Assembly: GCF_029433395.1 (NCBI RefSeq)
Contig: NZ_JAQTHW010000001.1
Coordinates: 1-64,000 of the forward strand
Source of the DNA: Bifidobacterium sp. ESL0763
Lineage (GTDB): Bacteria > Actinomycetota > Actinomycetes > Actinomycetales > Bifidobacteriaceae
Direction of reading: 5' to 3'
Length of the DNA: 64,000 bases
The notes under the pieces were generated by a model. It saw only the letters and a program-made list of their open reading frames with translations. It was not told where the DNA came from and made no database searches. The first letter of the stretch is position 1. Each line of letters begins with the position of its first letter. The position numbers and the translations under genes were made by a program. Shown here piece after piece: positions 19,118-27,558 of this stretch.

Positions 19118-22114
19118 TCAGCGTGCGAAGGGATGGCGGCTGGCGAAACGGGCACGCATCACGGCCGTGGCGGCGAGCACCATCAGGCAGATGCCCAGCA
19201 GCGCCGCGAGCAGCACCAGCATTCGCGGCAACCCGCCGGTCAGGGGGAGGCTGGAACCCGTGCGATGCCAGATGGCATACAGGGTGACGTCGGTTTCCGT
19301 GGCGTTGCCGTTTTGGTCGAAGTAGGCGTCGGCGTCGGCCCACAGGTCGTTGGCCGCGCTGTGTTTCGGTCGCTTGTCGTCCTTGCCCGCCGACCCGGCG
19401 GCCGAATCCCTGTTCCATCCGAGGAAGTTGAACCCGGCGGGCCTCATGTCATTGCCTTGTTCGGGCAGCGCGATCAGCCCGTTCTTCTCGTCGTAGTCGA
19501 TCAGCGCCCTGAGCTCGCCGGGCGGGGTGCCGGAGCCGTTGTGGGCCGGGTTCGCGTCGAAGGTCGTCTTGAGCCAGGGCAACGTGCCGTCCAGATCGGC
19601 TGGATCGGAGACGGTGCTGCCAACGTTCAGGCGCACGATCAGATGATGTGCGGAACCGATGGGGAACTTGGCGACGAAGGTCTCGCGCGGGTAGGAGATC
19701 TTCCAGCTCTGCACACCCTTGCCGTGCAGCTGGACGTACATGTTGTCGGTGCCGGACGTCTCCTCGCTGTGCTCGGGGAAGCCGTATTTGGAAATCAGCT
19801 TGATCGGAGTGTCCTTGACCTCGAAATGCTGGTCACGACGATAGATCCAGATGTCGTAGAGGCCGGGACCGTTCTTGAAATCGCTGTCGGAAGTGGTCCA
19901 TTCCTGGTCTTCGACACGCGACCCCACATCGAAATGGCCACCGATCCTGAATCCATTGCGTTTGTCCGTGATGCCCATGCTGTGCAATTTGCCGTCGTTG
20001 CCGTTCTCGGTGAGCATCTCGATGTTCGAGCAGAGCGGATTGTCCGGATTGCTGGTCTCGCCATAGTTGGGGAAATTCGGGAACGGCGAATCGGCCGGGC
20101 AGACCAAGGCCTGCACCCAGGTGCCCTGGGTCCCGGTGGTGAGGCTGTCGGCCGTGCCGGTGATGGCGATCCTGCCGCGGTCGGTGGGGTCCACCTTCAT
20201 CTTGTCGACCCTGACGCCCGAATCGTTCTCGCAGGCGTTCGAGCCGCCCTCGCTGGTCATGCACACGGAGATGACACCATCGGAATCGTTGCCAGTGTCC
20301 ACCTTGCCGGTCACGTCCACCGTGTCGGTGGAGCGATGGTAGTGGATCTCCATATCGTAGGGCTTGGGAGGGTCGCCCCATATCGCGTAAAGGTTGAGGA
20401 CGGCGCCATGGCCGGAAGGCGAGGCGGTGCCACCGGTGGATTGGATCGACTGTTTGCCCGTCGCGTAGATATTGCCGGATGACGACCCGGCCTTCGGGTC
20501 GGTGCTCCAGCCGAGCAGGATCTTCCTGGCGACCGCGGGCATGGCGGACGCGCCGGGCAGGGTGAGCGTGGAACTGCCGCTGTCGCCGTCGACGAATCCG
20601 TAGAGGGGCGATAGGGACGCGGCGGGCCCTCCGTTGGCGCTATTGCTGTCGAGATTGACCTGCACCCATGGCAGCACATCTGATTTTCTGGTCACCTCCG
20701 AGGTGGCGACCGTGGTGTGATAGCCGCCGCCGAGCGTCAGGAGCGCGGAAAGATAGTAGGACGTGTCGCGGGGGTACCAGCCGATGAAATCCGTCGCCGA
20801 GAAGGTGACGCTCCATGGCTGGCTTCCCGCGCCCTGGACCCTCACTTCCTGGGCCCTGGAGGTGATGGGGCCGGAACGCGTCGAGACGGCTCCGGACGAG
20901 AATTGCGTCGTGGCGGCCGAAGACGGGGCGTGGGAAGCGGGCTTCGCACTCGCTTGGGGACCCGAATCCGACAGGGCCTGCGGGGCGGTGTATTGGTAGC
21001 CGTGGGCCACGCGTTGCGGCGTGCTGATGACTTCCCAGTTGCGGCTGCGCGTGAACATCCAGACATCGTAGGAGCCGGAGCCGTTCTTGAAATCGCTGGC
21101 GATGGTCGTATACGTATGGTCGTTGGTGTTGTAGCGCCCGCCGATGGAGAAGCCGTCCGCGTTGGTGCCGAAGCCGCCGCTGCCGCCGTTGGTCAGTATC
21201 TCGATGTTCGAGCATTTGGCGTTGTCGGGATTGCCGGCATTGAATTTCGGGAACGGGGTGTCGACCGGGCAGACCAGCGCGCCCGCCCAGGTCAGATCGC
21301 CGGCGCTGAGCCGGTTGGCGGTGGCCGTGACGGCGAGCTTGCCGGAATCGCTCGGGTCGGGGAAGACCGCACTCACCCGGATGCCGCTGGGCTTGCAGGA
21401 GGTGGAGCCTGCCGCGACGTCGGCGCAGACGGTCACGGTGCCGTAATGGTCGTCGAGGTCGTCGGCGTTGCCGGAGACGGTCACGGTGTCGCTGGCGTGG
21501 TGGTAGGCGGCCTTGACGTCGGTGGGCGCGGGCGTGGTGCGCCAGACGGCGTACAGCGTGAGCGCGTTGCCCGTCAGCGTCGAAGGATCGTACTGGTGGC
21601 TGCCCGGGTCGTAGGCGGTATCCGCCGTGGTGGCGGAGGCGCTCGCGGACCATCCGCGGAACGACTGGTCCGCGCTGGCGGGCGTCATGCCCGTGGACTC
21701 GGGAATCTCAACGAGGCACATGCCGTATCCGTCGATGCGGCCGGTGACGCTGGCCGGCGCGCCCGTCGCGCCCTTGCCGTCGAACGAGAGCGTCAGGCAC
21801 ACGTCGCCCTGGGCCTGGGCGGAGACGCCGGCTTTTGGATCGGTGGAAACGTGTGGTGCCGCCGGTTGCTGGCTGGCCGTGGTCGCGGAGGTGGCGGACG
21901 GAAGGGAAGGCGCCGAAGGCATGGAATCCACAGGCCGCGCGGCCGATCGCGTACCAATCCGGGCGGCGAACGACGTGGAAGAGGAAGAGACGGCTGAGGC
22001 ACTCGGAGAGGACTGGGCCCGCGCGGATGGCAAGGCACTGGCAGGGACCGTGGCCAACAACGTCGAACCCGCACACACCACCGACGCCAACACACGCCAG
22101 AACCCGTTACCCAC
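19118..22114 (-). CDS. Sortase-anchored surface protein with Listeria-Bacteroides-type repeats
   Basis: A 998-residue secreted protein. The N-terminus (LASVVCAGSTLLATVPASA) is a signal peptide; LPLTG at about 956-960, a hydrophobic segment and RARFASRHPFAR form a sortase anchor. Three beta-rich repeats each end in LTLYAVW, LNLYAIWG or VTLYAIWH (InlB-B/Listeria-Bacteroides repeat type, about 90 residues). Between them lie two copies of an about 270-residue module with shared landmarks VCP(V/A)D(T/S)PFP, NIE(I/M)LT, SDFKNG and D(V/I)W(M/I). The role is presumably adhesion or glycan contact. GTG 22114 has AGGGGGC upstream. Monocistronic, with an AT-rich upstream region. Confidence 0.85.
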   Translation of the reverse strand: MGNGFWRVLASVVCAGSTLLATVPASALPSARAQSSPSASAVSSSSTSFAARIGTRSAARPVDSMPSAPSLPSATSATTASQQPAAPHVSTDPKAGVSAQAQGDVCLTLSFDGKGATGAPASVTGRIDGYGMCLVEIPESTGMTPASADQSFRGWSASASATTADTAYDPGSHQYDPSTLTGNALTLYAVWRTTPAPTDVKAAYHHASDTVTVSGNADDLDDHYGTVTVCADVAAGSTSCKPSGIRVSAVFPDPSDSGKLAVTATANRLSAGDLTWAGALVCPVDTPFPKFNAGNPDNAKCSNIEILTNGGSGGFGTNADGFSIGGRYNTNDHTYTTIASDFKNGSGSYDVWMFTRSRNWEVISTPQRVAHGYQYTAPQALSDSGPQASAKPASHAPSSAATTQFSSGAVSTRSGPITSRAQEVRVQGAGSQPWSVTFSATDFIGWYPRDTSYYLSALLTLGGGYHTTVATSEVTRKSDVLPWVQVNLDSNSANGGPAASLSPLYGFVDGDSGSSTLTLPGASAMPAVARKILLGWSTDPKAGSSSGNIYATGKQSIQSTGGTASPSGHGAVLNLYAIWGDPPKPYDMEIHYHRSTDTVDVTGKVDTGNDSDGVISVCMTSEGGSNACENDSGVRVDKMKVDPTDRGRIAITGTADSLTTGTQGTWVQALVCPADSPFPNFPNYGETSNPDNPLCSNIEMLTENGNDGKLHSMGITDKRNGFRIGGHFDVGSRVEDQEWTTSDSDFKNGPGLYDIWIYRRDQHFEVKDTPIKLISKYGFPEHSEETSGTDNMYVQLHGKGVQSWKISYPRETFVAKFPIGSAHHLIVRLNVGSTVSDPADLDGTLPWLKTTFDANPAHNGSGTPPGELRALIDYDEKNGLIALPEQGNDMRPAGFNFLGWNRDSAAGSAGKDDKRPKHSAANDLWADADAYFDQNGNATETDVTLYAIWHRTGSSLPLTGGLPRMLVLLAALLGICLMVLAATAVMRARFASRHPFAR

Positions 22115-22851
22115 AGCACACGCCCCCTATCAAACTCAGGCAACTGCGCGAGAGGCGATGCGGCATAGGCGTTGCTGGCGTCGTGACCTTCGCGTCCCCC
22201 GGCGCGAAGAATGATTGCGCATCCACATGCTCACACACAGTGACAATATTACGTATTATAGAGCAAACGTTCTACCTGAAAGGTAATGCGACGACCGTCG
22301 CGCTCCGCAATTTGGCATACGGCATTCGCTTTGTTGCCAAACGGGGTTCCCTCTTCAAGCAATTTGGTGTAAGCTACGCTACATTAGTAACAACGTTTGT
22401 CTGCATGTACATCAAAGGGCCATCAACCGCACAAATAACCCGACACTCGAAACAAAAAATGCAACAAATTGCTCATACGTATGATGTAATGATGCAAAAC
22501 GCGCAACAAAAGACCATTTTTATCTACCCACAAAAACCTTCACAATTCCCATACTTATCGAAAATGGATAGACGATTATCCCTATTTTCTTGCCGTTCCG
22601 ATAACGAAACGGAATTTCAGGGGTGCTAAAAAATCATTATCGATAATTCATCGCGCCGGAATATACCTCTCTGGGCTGAAAAAATTACCCGCATCTTGAA
22701 TACAATGCTCACCTGTGCGTTTGCGCTTATGGTTTCGAGCATTATTACGATTCGTCAAGAAAACCATTGAAAAAGATTGTTTTTACACACCACTCCGCGA
22801 CATACGTACTTTATTTATTAAGGTTTATCGCAGATAATCAGGAGCATGAAT
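22115..22851. other. AT-rich intergenic island
   Basis: About 740 bp with markedly lower GC (about 40% from 22230 to 22840) than the flanking genes. It separates the surface-protein gene from the small HTH gene and must hold both promoters. Repeated short motifs such as ATACGTA(T/A) (22250, 22477, 22803) are visible. No reading frame here has a convincing start or family match, and no tRNA or transposase remnant was seen. Confidence 0.5.
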
Positions 22852-23163
22852 ATGGATTCAAACGAAAGCCCAATCGAATGGCTGAAGCAGATCACTCACA
22901 GTGATTCCATCAACAAGATCTCGAAGCGCAGCGACATCCCCTATGCCACGCTCTACAAGCGCTTCAAGATGGACGACCTCGCCACCGACGAGATCATCGC
23001 CATCGCTCGTGGCTACGGCATCAACCCCGTCGACGCACTGGTGAAGACCCACGTGCTCAGCGAGGAGGAGGCTTCCGGCATCCGCGGAGCCAACGCACTC
23101 AAGCTGTGCACCATCCAGGACATCGCCCACGAGATCGTGCGTCGCGACGAATCGAAGAGTTGA
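22852..23163 (+). CDS. Small helix-turn-helix DNA-binding protein
   Basis: 103 residues. Residues about 17-60 (SINKISKRSDIPYATLYKRF... then IIAIARGYGINPVDALV) form a helix-turn-helix resembling Cro/phage-repressor-like regulators common in bifidobacteria. The remainder is a short acidic/basic tail. ATG 22852 is 7 nt after GGAG (22841-22844). The in-frame ATG 22846 is only 1 nt from it and therefore less likely. The gene itself has normal GC while its upstream DNA is AT-rich. It could regulate the divergent surface-protein gene, but that is inference from position only. Confidence 0.7.
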   Translation: MDSNESPIEWLKQITHSDSINKISKRSDIPYATLYKRFKMDDLATDEIIAIARGYGINPVDALVKTHVLSEEEASGIRGANALKLCTIQDIAHEIVRRDESKS

Positions 23164-23378
23164 GACCGAAGCCCTGACCGGGCTGGCGTAGACAACCGGA
23201 ACAGCGAAGGCCGACGGCCGGATTCCAAGCATTCCAAGGGGAGATGCGGGAATCGGGCCGCCGGTCTTCTTGCGTTTCACGGGGCCATGGAAGGCAGGCG
23301 CCGAACCGTTGGCCTGAGCCGCGCGAGGCGAGTTCGGAGCGCATCCGCCGGCTCCGCGCGGACCTGCCTCACCGACGC

Positions 23379-24827
23379 TCAGCCGTGCGGCTGGGTCTCG
23401 GGCGGGATGACGGACTTATAGGGCTTGCCCTTGAACTGCTCGGCGTATGCACTCTTGGCCTTCGCCAGCAGGTCGGCGTCGGTGAGCGCATCGTATGCAG
23501 TCAGCGCGATGGTCTTGGCGGCCTGCACGAGTCCCTTGTGAGCCACACTGGACTGGCCGTTGGCCACCCACTGCCACGAATGGGCGGGCGTGCCCAGCGG
23601 CTCGAAGCCGCCGTAGTACTGCGCCGTGGGCGTGCACCAGCTCACGTCGCCGACGTCGGTGGAGGCCTGGCCCTTGGTGTCGGTGGTGTAGACCAGCGGG
23701 AACTTGTGCGTGCACATGCTCGAGCCGGCGAGCTCGCGCGCCTCGTCGTCGCCCAGGCTCGGGTCGGCGGCCTTCAGACGCTCGGCGAGCGGCCCCTCGA
23801 AGCCCTCGGGGTTGTTGGCCTGGATCCTGCGCTCGAACTCCAGCTCGTCGGCGGTAAGATCCAGCGGGCCGACCAGGTCGAGGTTGGCGTCCATGGCCTC
23901 GCTCAGCGGGTGGTTGGGCACATAGTTGGCGCACGCGGAATCGAAATCGATCGACATCGTGGTGTCGGTCATCATCGCGGCGCCCGTGCCGATCTTGACC
24001 ACGCGGTCGTAGATCTCCTTGGCCTGCTCGAGGAACGGGGCGCGCACGAAGAAGTAGAGCGTGGAGGTGGGATGCACGACGTTGGCGGATTCGCCGCCGG
24101 CGTCGAGATAGGCGTAATGGATGCGCGCGGCGTCGATGATGTGCTCGCGCAGGAACTGCACGCCCACCGTCATCAGCGTGGCGGCGTCGAGAGCGTCGCG
24201 CCCCTGCTCGGGAGCCGCCGCGGCGTGGGCGGCGACGCCCTTGAAGCTGAAGTTGGCCTGCATCACGGCGAGGCCGGAGCCACCGGCGACCCCCGTGGTG
24301 TCGGCGGGGTGCCAGGTGAAGGCCGCGTCCACGTCGTCGAAGACGCCTTCGCGGGCCATGAACGCCTTGCCGTAGCCGCTCTCCTCGGCCGGGCAGCCGA
24401 AGAGCTTGAGCGTGCCCTTGAGATGCTGCTCCTTCATCAGGGTCTTCAGCGCCACGGCCGCGCCGAGGGCTCCGGTGCCGAGCACGTTGTGGCCGCAACC
24501 CTGCCCGGGCGCGCCGGCGACGAGCGGCTTGCGCTCAGGGTTGCCGGCCTCCTGGCTCAGGTTGCCCAGGGCGTCGTATTCGGCGGTGATGCCGATGACC
24601 GGCTTGCCCGAGCCGTAGGTGGCGGTGTAGGCGTAGTCCATGCCGGCCACGCCCTTCGTGATGTTGAAGCCCTCGCGCTCGAGGACCTTGTAGTGCTGCT
24701 CCACCGACTTCGGCACGGTGAACCGCGTCTCCGGGGTCTCCCAGATGCGGTCGGACGCCTCGATGAACTCGTCTTTCTTCTCGTCGACGATGTCCATGAT
24801 CCGCTGCTTGTTGCCATCAACTGCCAT
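23379..24827 (-). CDS. M20 family amidohydrolase, AbgB-like (aminobenzoyl-glutamate hydrolase type)
   Basis: A 482-residue zinc hydrolase closely resembling E. coli AbgB in motif order: RIWETPETRF, IGITAEYDALGNLSQEAG, GQGCGHNVLGTGALGAA (metal ligands), LFGCPAEESGYGKAFM, DVDAAFTWHP, then the lid/dimerisation domain from about 200 with GVAAHAAAAPEQGRDALDA. It would cleave an amide or dipeptide such as N-acyl-glutamate. AAAGGAAGTG sits 4 nt before ATG 24827; the frame is open for another 345 nt upstream, but no family similarity is visible there. It is divergent from an amino-acid symporter, which suggests uptake and cleavage may belong together. Confidence 0.87.
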   Translation of the reverse strand: MAVDGNKQRIMDIVDEKKDEFIEASDRIWETPETRFTVPKSVEQHYKVLEREGFNITKGVAGMDYAYTATYGSGKPVIGITAEYDALGNLSQEAGNPERKPLVAGAPGQGCGHNVLGTGALGAAVALKTLMKEQHLKGTLKLFGCPAEESGYGKAFMAREGVFDDVDAAFTWHPADTTGVAGGSGLAVMQANFSFKGVAAHAAAAPEQGRDALDAATLMTVGVQFLREHIIDAARIHYAYLDAGGESANVVHPTSTLYFFVRAPFLEQAKEIYDRVVKIGTGAAMMTDTTMSIDFDSACANYVPNHPLSEAMDANLDLVGPLDLTADELEFERRIQANNPEGFEGPLAERLKAADPSLGDDEARELAGSSMCTHKFPLVYTTDTKGQASTDVGDVSWCTPTAQYYGGFEPLGTPAHSWQWVANGQSSVAHKGLVQAAKTIALTAYDALTDADLLAKAKSAYAEQFKGKPYKSVIPPETQPHG

Positions 24828-25835
24828 GAAACACTTCCTTTCGAATCGTCCGCGGCCACCGACGGCCACGCCTTGCCTGTTGCATATCTCACCGAATCCA
24901 TGCGAACGCTTCGACGCGCCCGGCACGTGGGAGCCAAATCGCAGGTCCCATCGGTTCTCACACCATAGGGCGGTCGGCCACGACGACACGCCGATGTGTC
25001 CACATGGCGGGCGCGGGAACGCGGGTTCCGGCTCGCGCGCCACCGGCTCCCTGCCACCAAGCGCCGCAGACACCGCCACCAAGCGCCACCAAGTGCACCA
25101 CCGTGCACCAGGTGCACCGGCCACATCACCGCGCGAACCGTTCGCGCACGCCGAAATCCGCGAGCGCCACAAACCAGATGAGACACGCGGCCAACGAAAC
25201 GACGGAATCCCAACGTTTCAGACACGTCGGAGAGCGCCTTGACGACATTGCCGCGGCGAGCGAGCGCCGAGATGCCCCTTGCGCTTTCGCGCCGCCTCCG
25301 TTATCATCGCAATCATGACATCGCAAATTCTATTCGCAGGCAACACCGCTGGGCTCGAGCGCACCTCCAGCCAGCGTTGTCTTCTCGGCCTGCCCGCGAT
25401 GCCTTGTTGTCGCCGTTGATCGGCTGATTCACCCTTTCGCCGCGTTCCCTCGGGGAATTCGTCGGCACGAACCAGCAAACAGGCTGCTTTCCCCTGCCTT
25501 CGGGCACCCGCGTTCGCGCACCGTATCCGATGCGTCCCTGTCGAGGATTCCGGTTCCGGATTTTCCCTTATAGAGCCCAATGGCCATATAGGGAAACAAA
25601 TCCCCGCACACGAACCGATACGCGATGATTCCCGCAACGGACGATCCGGCACCATCGCGTAACCGAACCGCAGCCATAACGCAGCCATACCGCAACCCCA
25701 TAGCCCGCAGCCGCCGTCGCCTCGCCGATGGCCGGCCCGCGGATCACTTCAGAAACACCATCACCAGACCACCAGCCAAACCGACGGCAATACGACAACC
25801 AGACCGGCCGCGGCGGCACAATCGAAAGGAACATC
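24828..25835. other. 1-kb divergent intergenic region, no gene seen
   Basis: It lies between the M20 hydrolase (-) and symporter (+) genes. Frames here are shadows without ribosome sites or family resemblance. Visible structure: short direct repeats of CACCAAG(C/T)GC and GTGCACC around 25055-25120, a near-palindrome TTTCCCTTATA ... ATATAGGGAAA around 25562-25597, and CGCAGCCATA in tandem near 25670-25690. It presumably contains two promoters and long leaders. Confidence 0.5.
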
Positions 25836-27416
25836 ATGTCAGCAATCCAGTGGGAGTGGACGGCGCTCGGCGTCACCGCGCTGCTCTTCGCGGGCCTCGC
25901 ACTCCTGAGCATCAAGAAGAAGGCGGGCTTCAGCGTCCGGGTCATCATCGCCACGGCGCTCGGCATCGGCGTGGGCCTGGCGTTCAAGGGCCACACCACC
26001 TTCGTGGCCGCCTTCGGCATGGTGTGGTCGAACGCCATCGCCGCGATCGTGGTGCCGCTGCTGCTCTTCAGCGTCATCTCGAGCATCACCAACCTCGGCA
26101 CCTCGCTGCGGCTCAAGCACATCGGCGTGAAGACGGTGGTCTTCCTGCTGCTCAACACGCTCACCGCCTCCGTGCTCACGCTCGGCCTGGCGCTGGCGTT
26201 CGGGGTGGGCAAGGGCTTCGACTTCAAGCTGCCGACCGACTACCAGCCCAAGCACGTGCCGTCCACGCTCGACACCCTCGTGGGCCTCTTCCCCACCAAT
26301 CTGGTGAGCAACTGGGCCTCCAACCAGGTGGTGCCGGTGGTCATCTTCGCCATCCTCGTGGCCCTGGCCTACAACGGCGCGGCCTCCACCGCCAAGGGTG
26401 CCGCCGCGGTGAAACCCTTCAAGGCCTTCGTCGACGCGGGCAACGTGGTGCTTTCCAAGGCCACGCAGATCGTGGTCGGCTTCACCCCCTACGCCGTGCT
26501 CGCGCTGATCGCCTCGGCGGTGAGCAACAGCGACCTCGCCACGCTGCTGCCGTTGCTGCTCGTGCTCGTGGTGGCCTACCTCGCCATCGGGCTCCAGCTC
26601 TTCGTGGTGCAGCCGCTGATTCTCGCCGTCTCCACGCGCATGAGCCCGCTGCCGTTCTTCAGGCTCTACTGGCCGGTGGGCGTGGTGGCGTTCACCTCCG
26701 AAAGCAGCATCGGCACCATCCCCGTCACGATGCGCCAGCTGCGCCGCGGCGGCGTGCCCGGCGACATCGCCTCGTTCGTCTCCAGCCTCGGCGCCAACCT
26801 CGGCATGCCGGGATGCGCCGGGGTCTGGCCGACCCTGCTCGCCGTCTTCGCGGTGAACGCGATGGGCCTGAACTACACGCCGATGCAATATCTCATGCTC
26901 GTCGGCCTGACGCTGTTGGTCTCCATCGGCACCGTGGGCGTGCCCGGCACCGCGACCATCACCGCCACCTCGCTGTTCGCCGCGATGGGCCTGCCGATCC
27001 CGTTCATCGCCATCTCGCAGCCGATCTCGCAGATCGTGGACATGGGGCGCACCGCCCTGAACGTGGCGGGCTCGGCCAATACGGCCGTCATCGTCGCCGC
27101 CACCGAGCACGAGCTGGACCGCGACCTCTACCACGGGCGCAAGGAGTTCACCGACGTCGAGGAGAACGAGCTGGACCGCGAGGAACAGGGCGCGGGTGCG
27201 GATACCGATATGACTGGCATCGCGCCTGCCGATGACTCCGAAGCCACTGGCGCCTCCACCGTTACGGCTTCGGCCGCATCTGCAACCGATGGCACAACAC
27301 CGAAAGCCACGCTCAACCTGAGCCAGTCGGCCACGCTGCTCGACTTCTCCCCGGCCAGCGCGCTCGACGGCCAGGACGAGGACATGTGCGGCATCAGGCC
27401 CGGCGCCCGGAAGTAG
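25836..27416 (+). CDS. Dicarboxylate/amino acid:cation symporter (DAACS family)
   Basis: A 526-residue secondary transporter. About eight membrane helices plus re-entrant loops occupy 1-440. The family signatures are clear: the serine-rich hairpin FTSESSIGTIPVT, SLGANLGMPGCAGVWPTL, and IGTVGVPGTATITAT followed by NVAGSANTAVIVA with the conserved Asn substrate/ion site. The best guess for substrate is glutamate, aspartate or cystine (TcyP-like). The acidic, Thr/Ala-rich tail of about 80 residues after 445 is not part of the fold. AAAGGA lies 5 nt before ATG 25836. Confidence 0.87.
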   Translation: MSAIQWEWTALGVTALLFAGLALLSIKKKAGFSVRVIIATALGIGVGLAFKGHTTFVAAFGMVWSNAIAAIVVPLLLFSVISSITNLGTSLRLKHIGVKTVVFLLLNTLTASVLTLGLALAFGVGKGFDFKLPTDYQPKHVPSTLDTLVGLFPTNLVSNWASNQVVPVVIFAILVALAYNGAASTAKGAAAVKPFKAFVDAGNVVLSKATQIVVGFTPYAVLALIASAVSNSDLATLLPLLLVLVVAYLAIGLQLFVVQPLILAVSTRMSPLPFFRLYWPVGVVAFTSESSIGTIPVTMRQLRRGGVPGDIASFVSSLGANLGMPGCAGVWPTLLAVFAVNAMGLNYTPMQYLMLVGLTLLVSIGTVGVPGTATITATSLFAAMGLPIPFIAISQPISQIVDMGRTALNVAGSANTAVIVAATEHELDRDLYHGRKEFTDVEENELDREEQGAGADTDMTGIAPADDSEATGASTVTASAASATDGTTPKATLNLSQSATLLDFSPASALDGQDEDMCGIRPGARK

Positions 27417-27451
27417 ACAGACCTGCACGCACCCGGAACCTCAGAACATAG

Positions 27452-27515
27452 CAGACCGCGCGCCAGCGCGATGGCGGAACGTCATTGTTCCTGCATCGCG
27501 CCGACGCGCGGTCTG
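27452..27515. terminator. Large hairpin between convergent genes
   Basis: Arms of 29 nt (27452-27480 and 27487-27515) pair with four mismatches around a 6-nt loop; each outer end is CAGACCGCGCG or its complement. It lies between the convergent symporter and surface-protein genes. There is no T-run, so it is either a factor-assisted bidirectional terminator or another intergenic palindrome. Confidence 0.65.
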
Positions 27516-27558
27516 ACGATGGATGGCAGCCGGCGATCATCCACCGGCTACCCGGCGA

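Noticed and set aside
24828..25835. Riboswitch or T-box in the long symporter leader
   Set aside because: No specifier/antiterminator or known aptamer signature could be identified; only short repeats are visible.
25625..27235. 536-codon frame overlapping the symporter
   Set aside because: Translation is Arg/His-rich and lacks hydrophobic segments; the frame from 25836 gives a textbook DAACS transporter.
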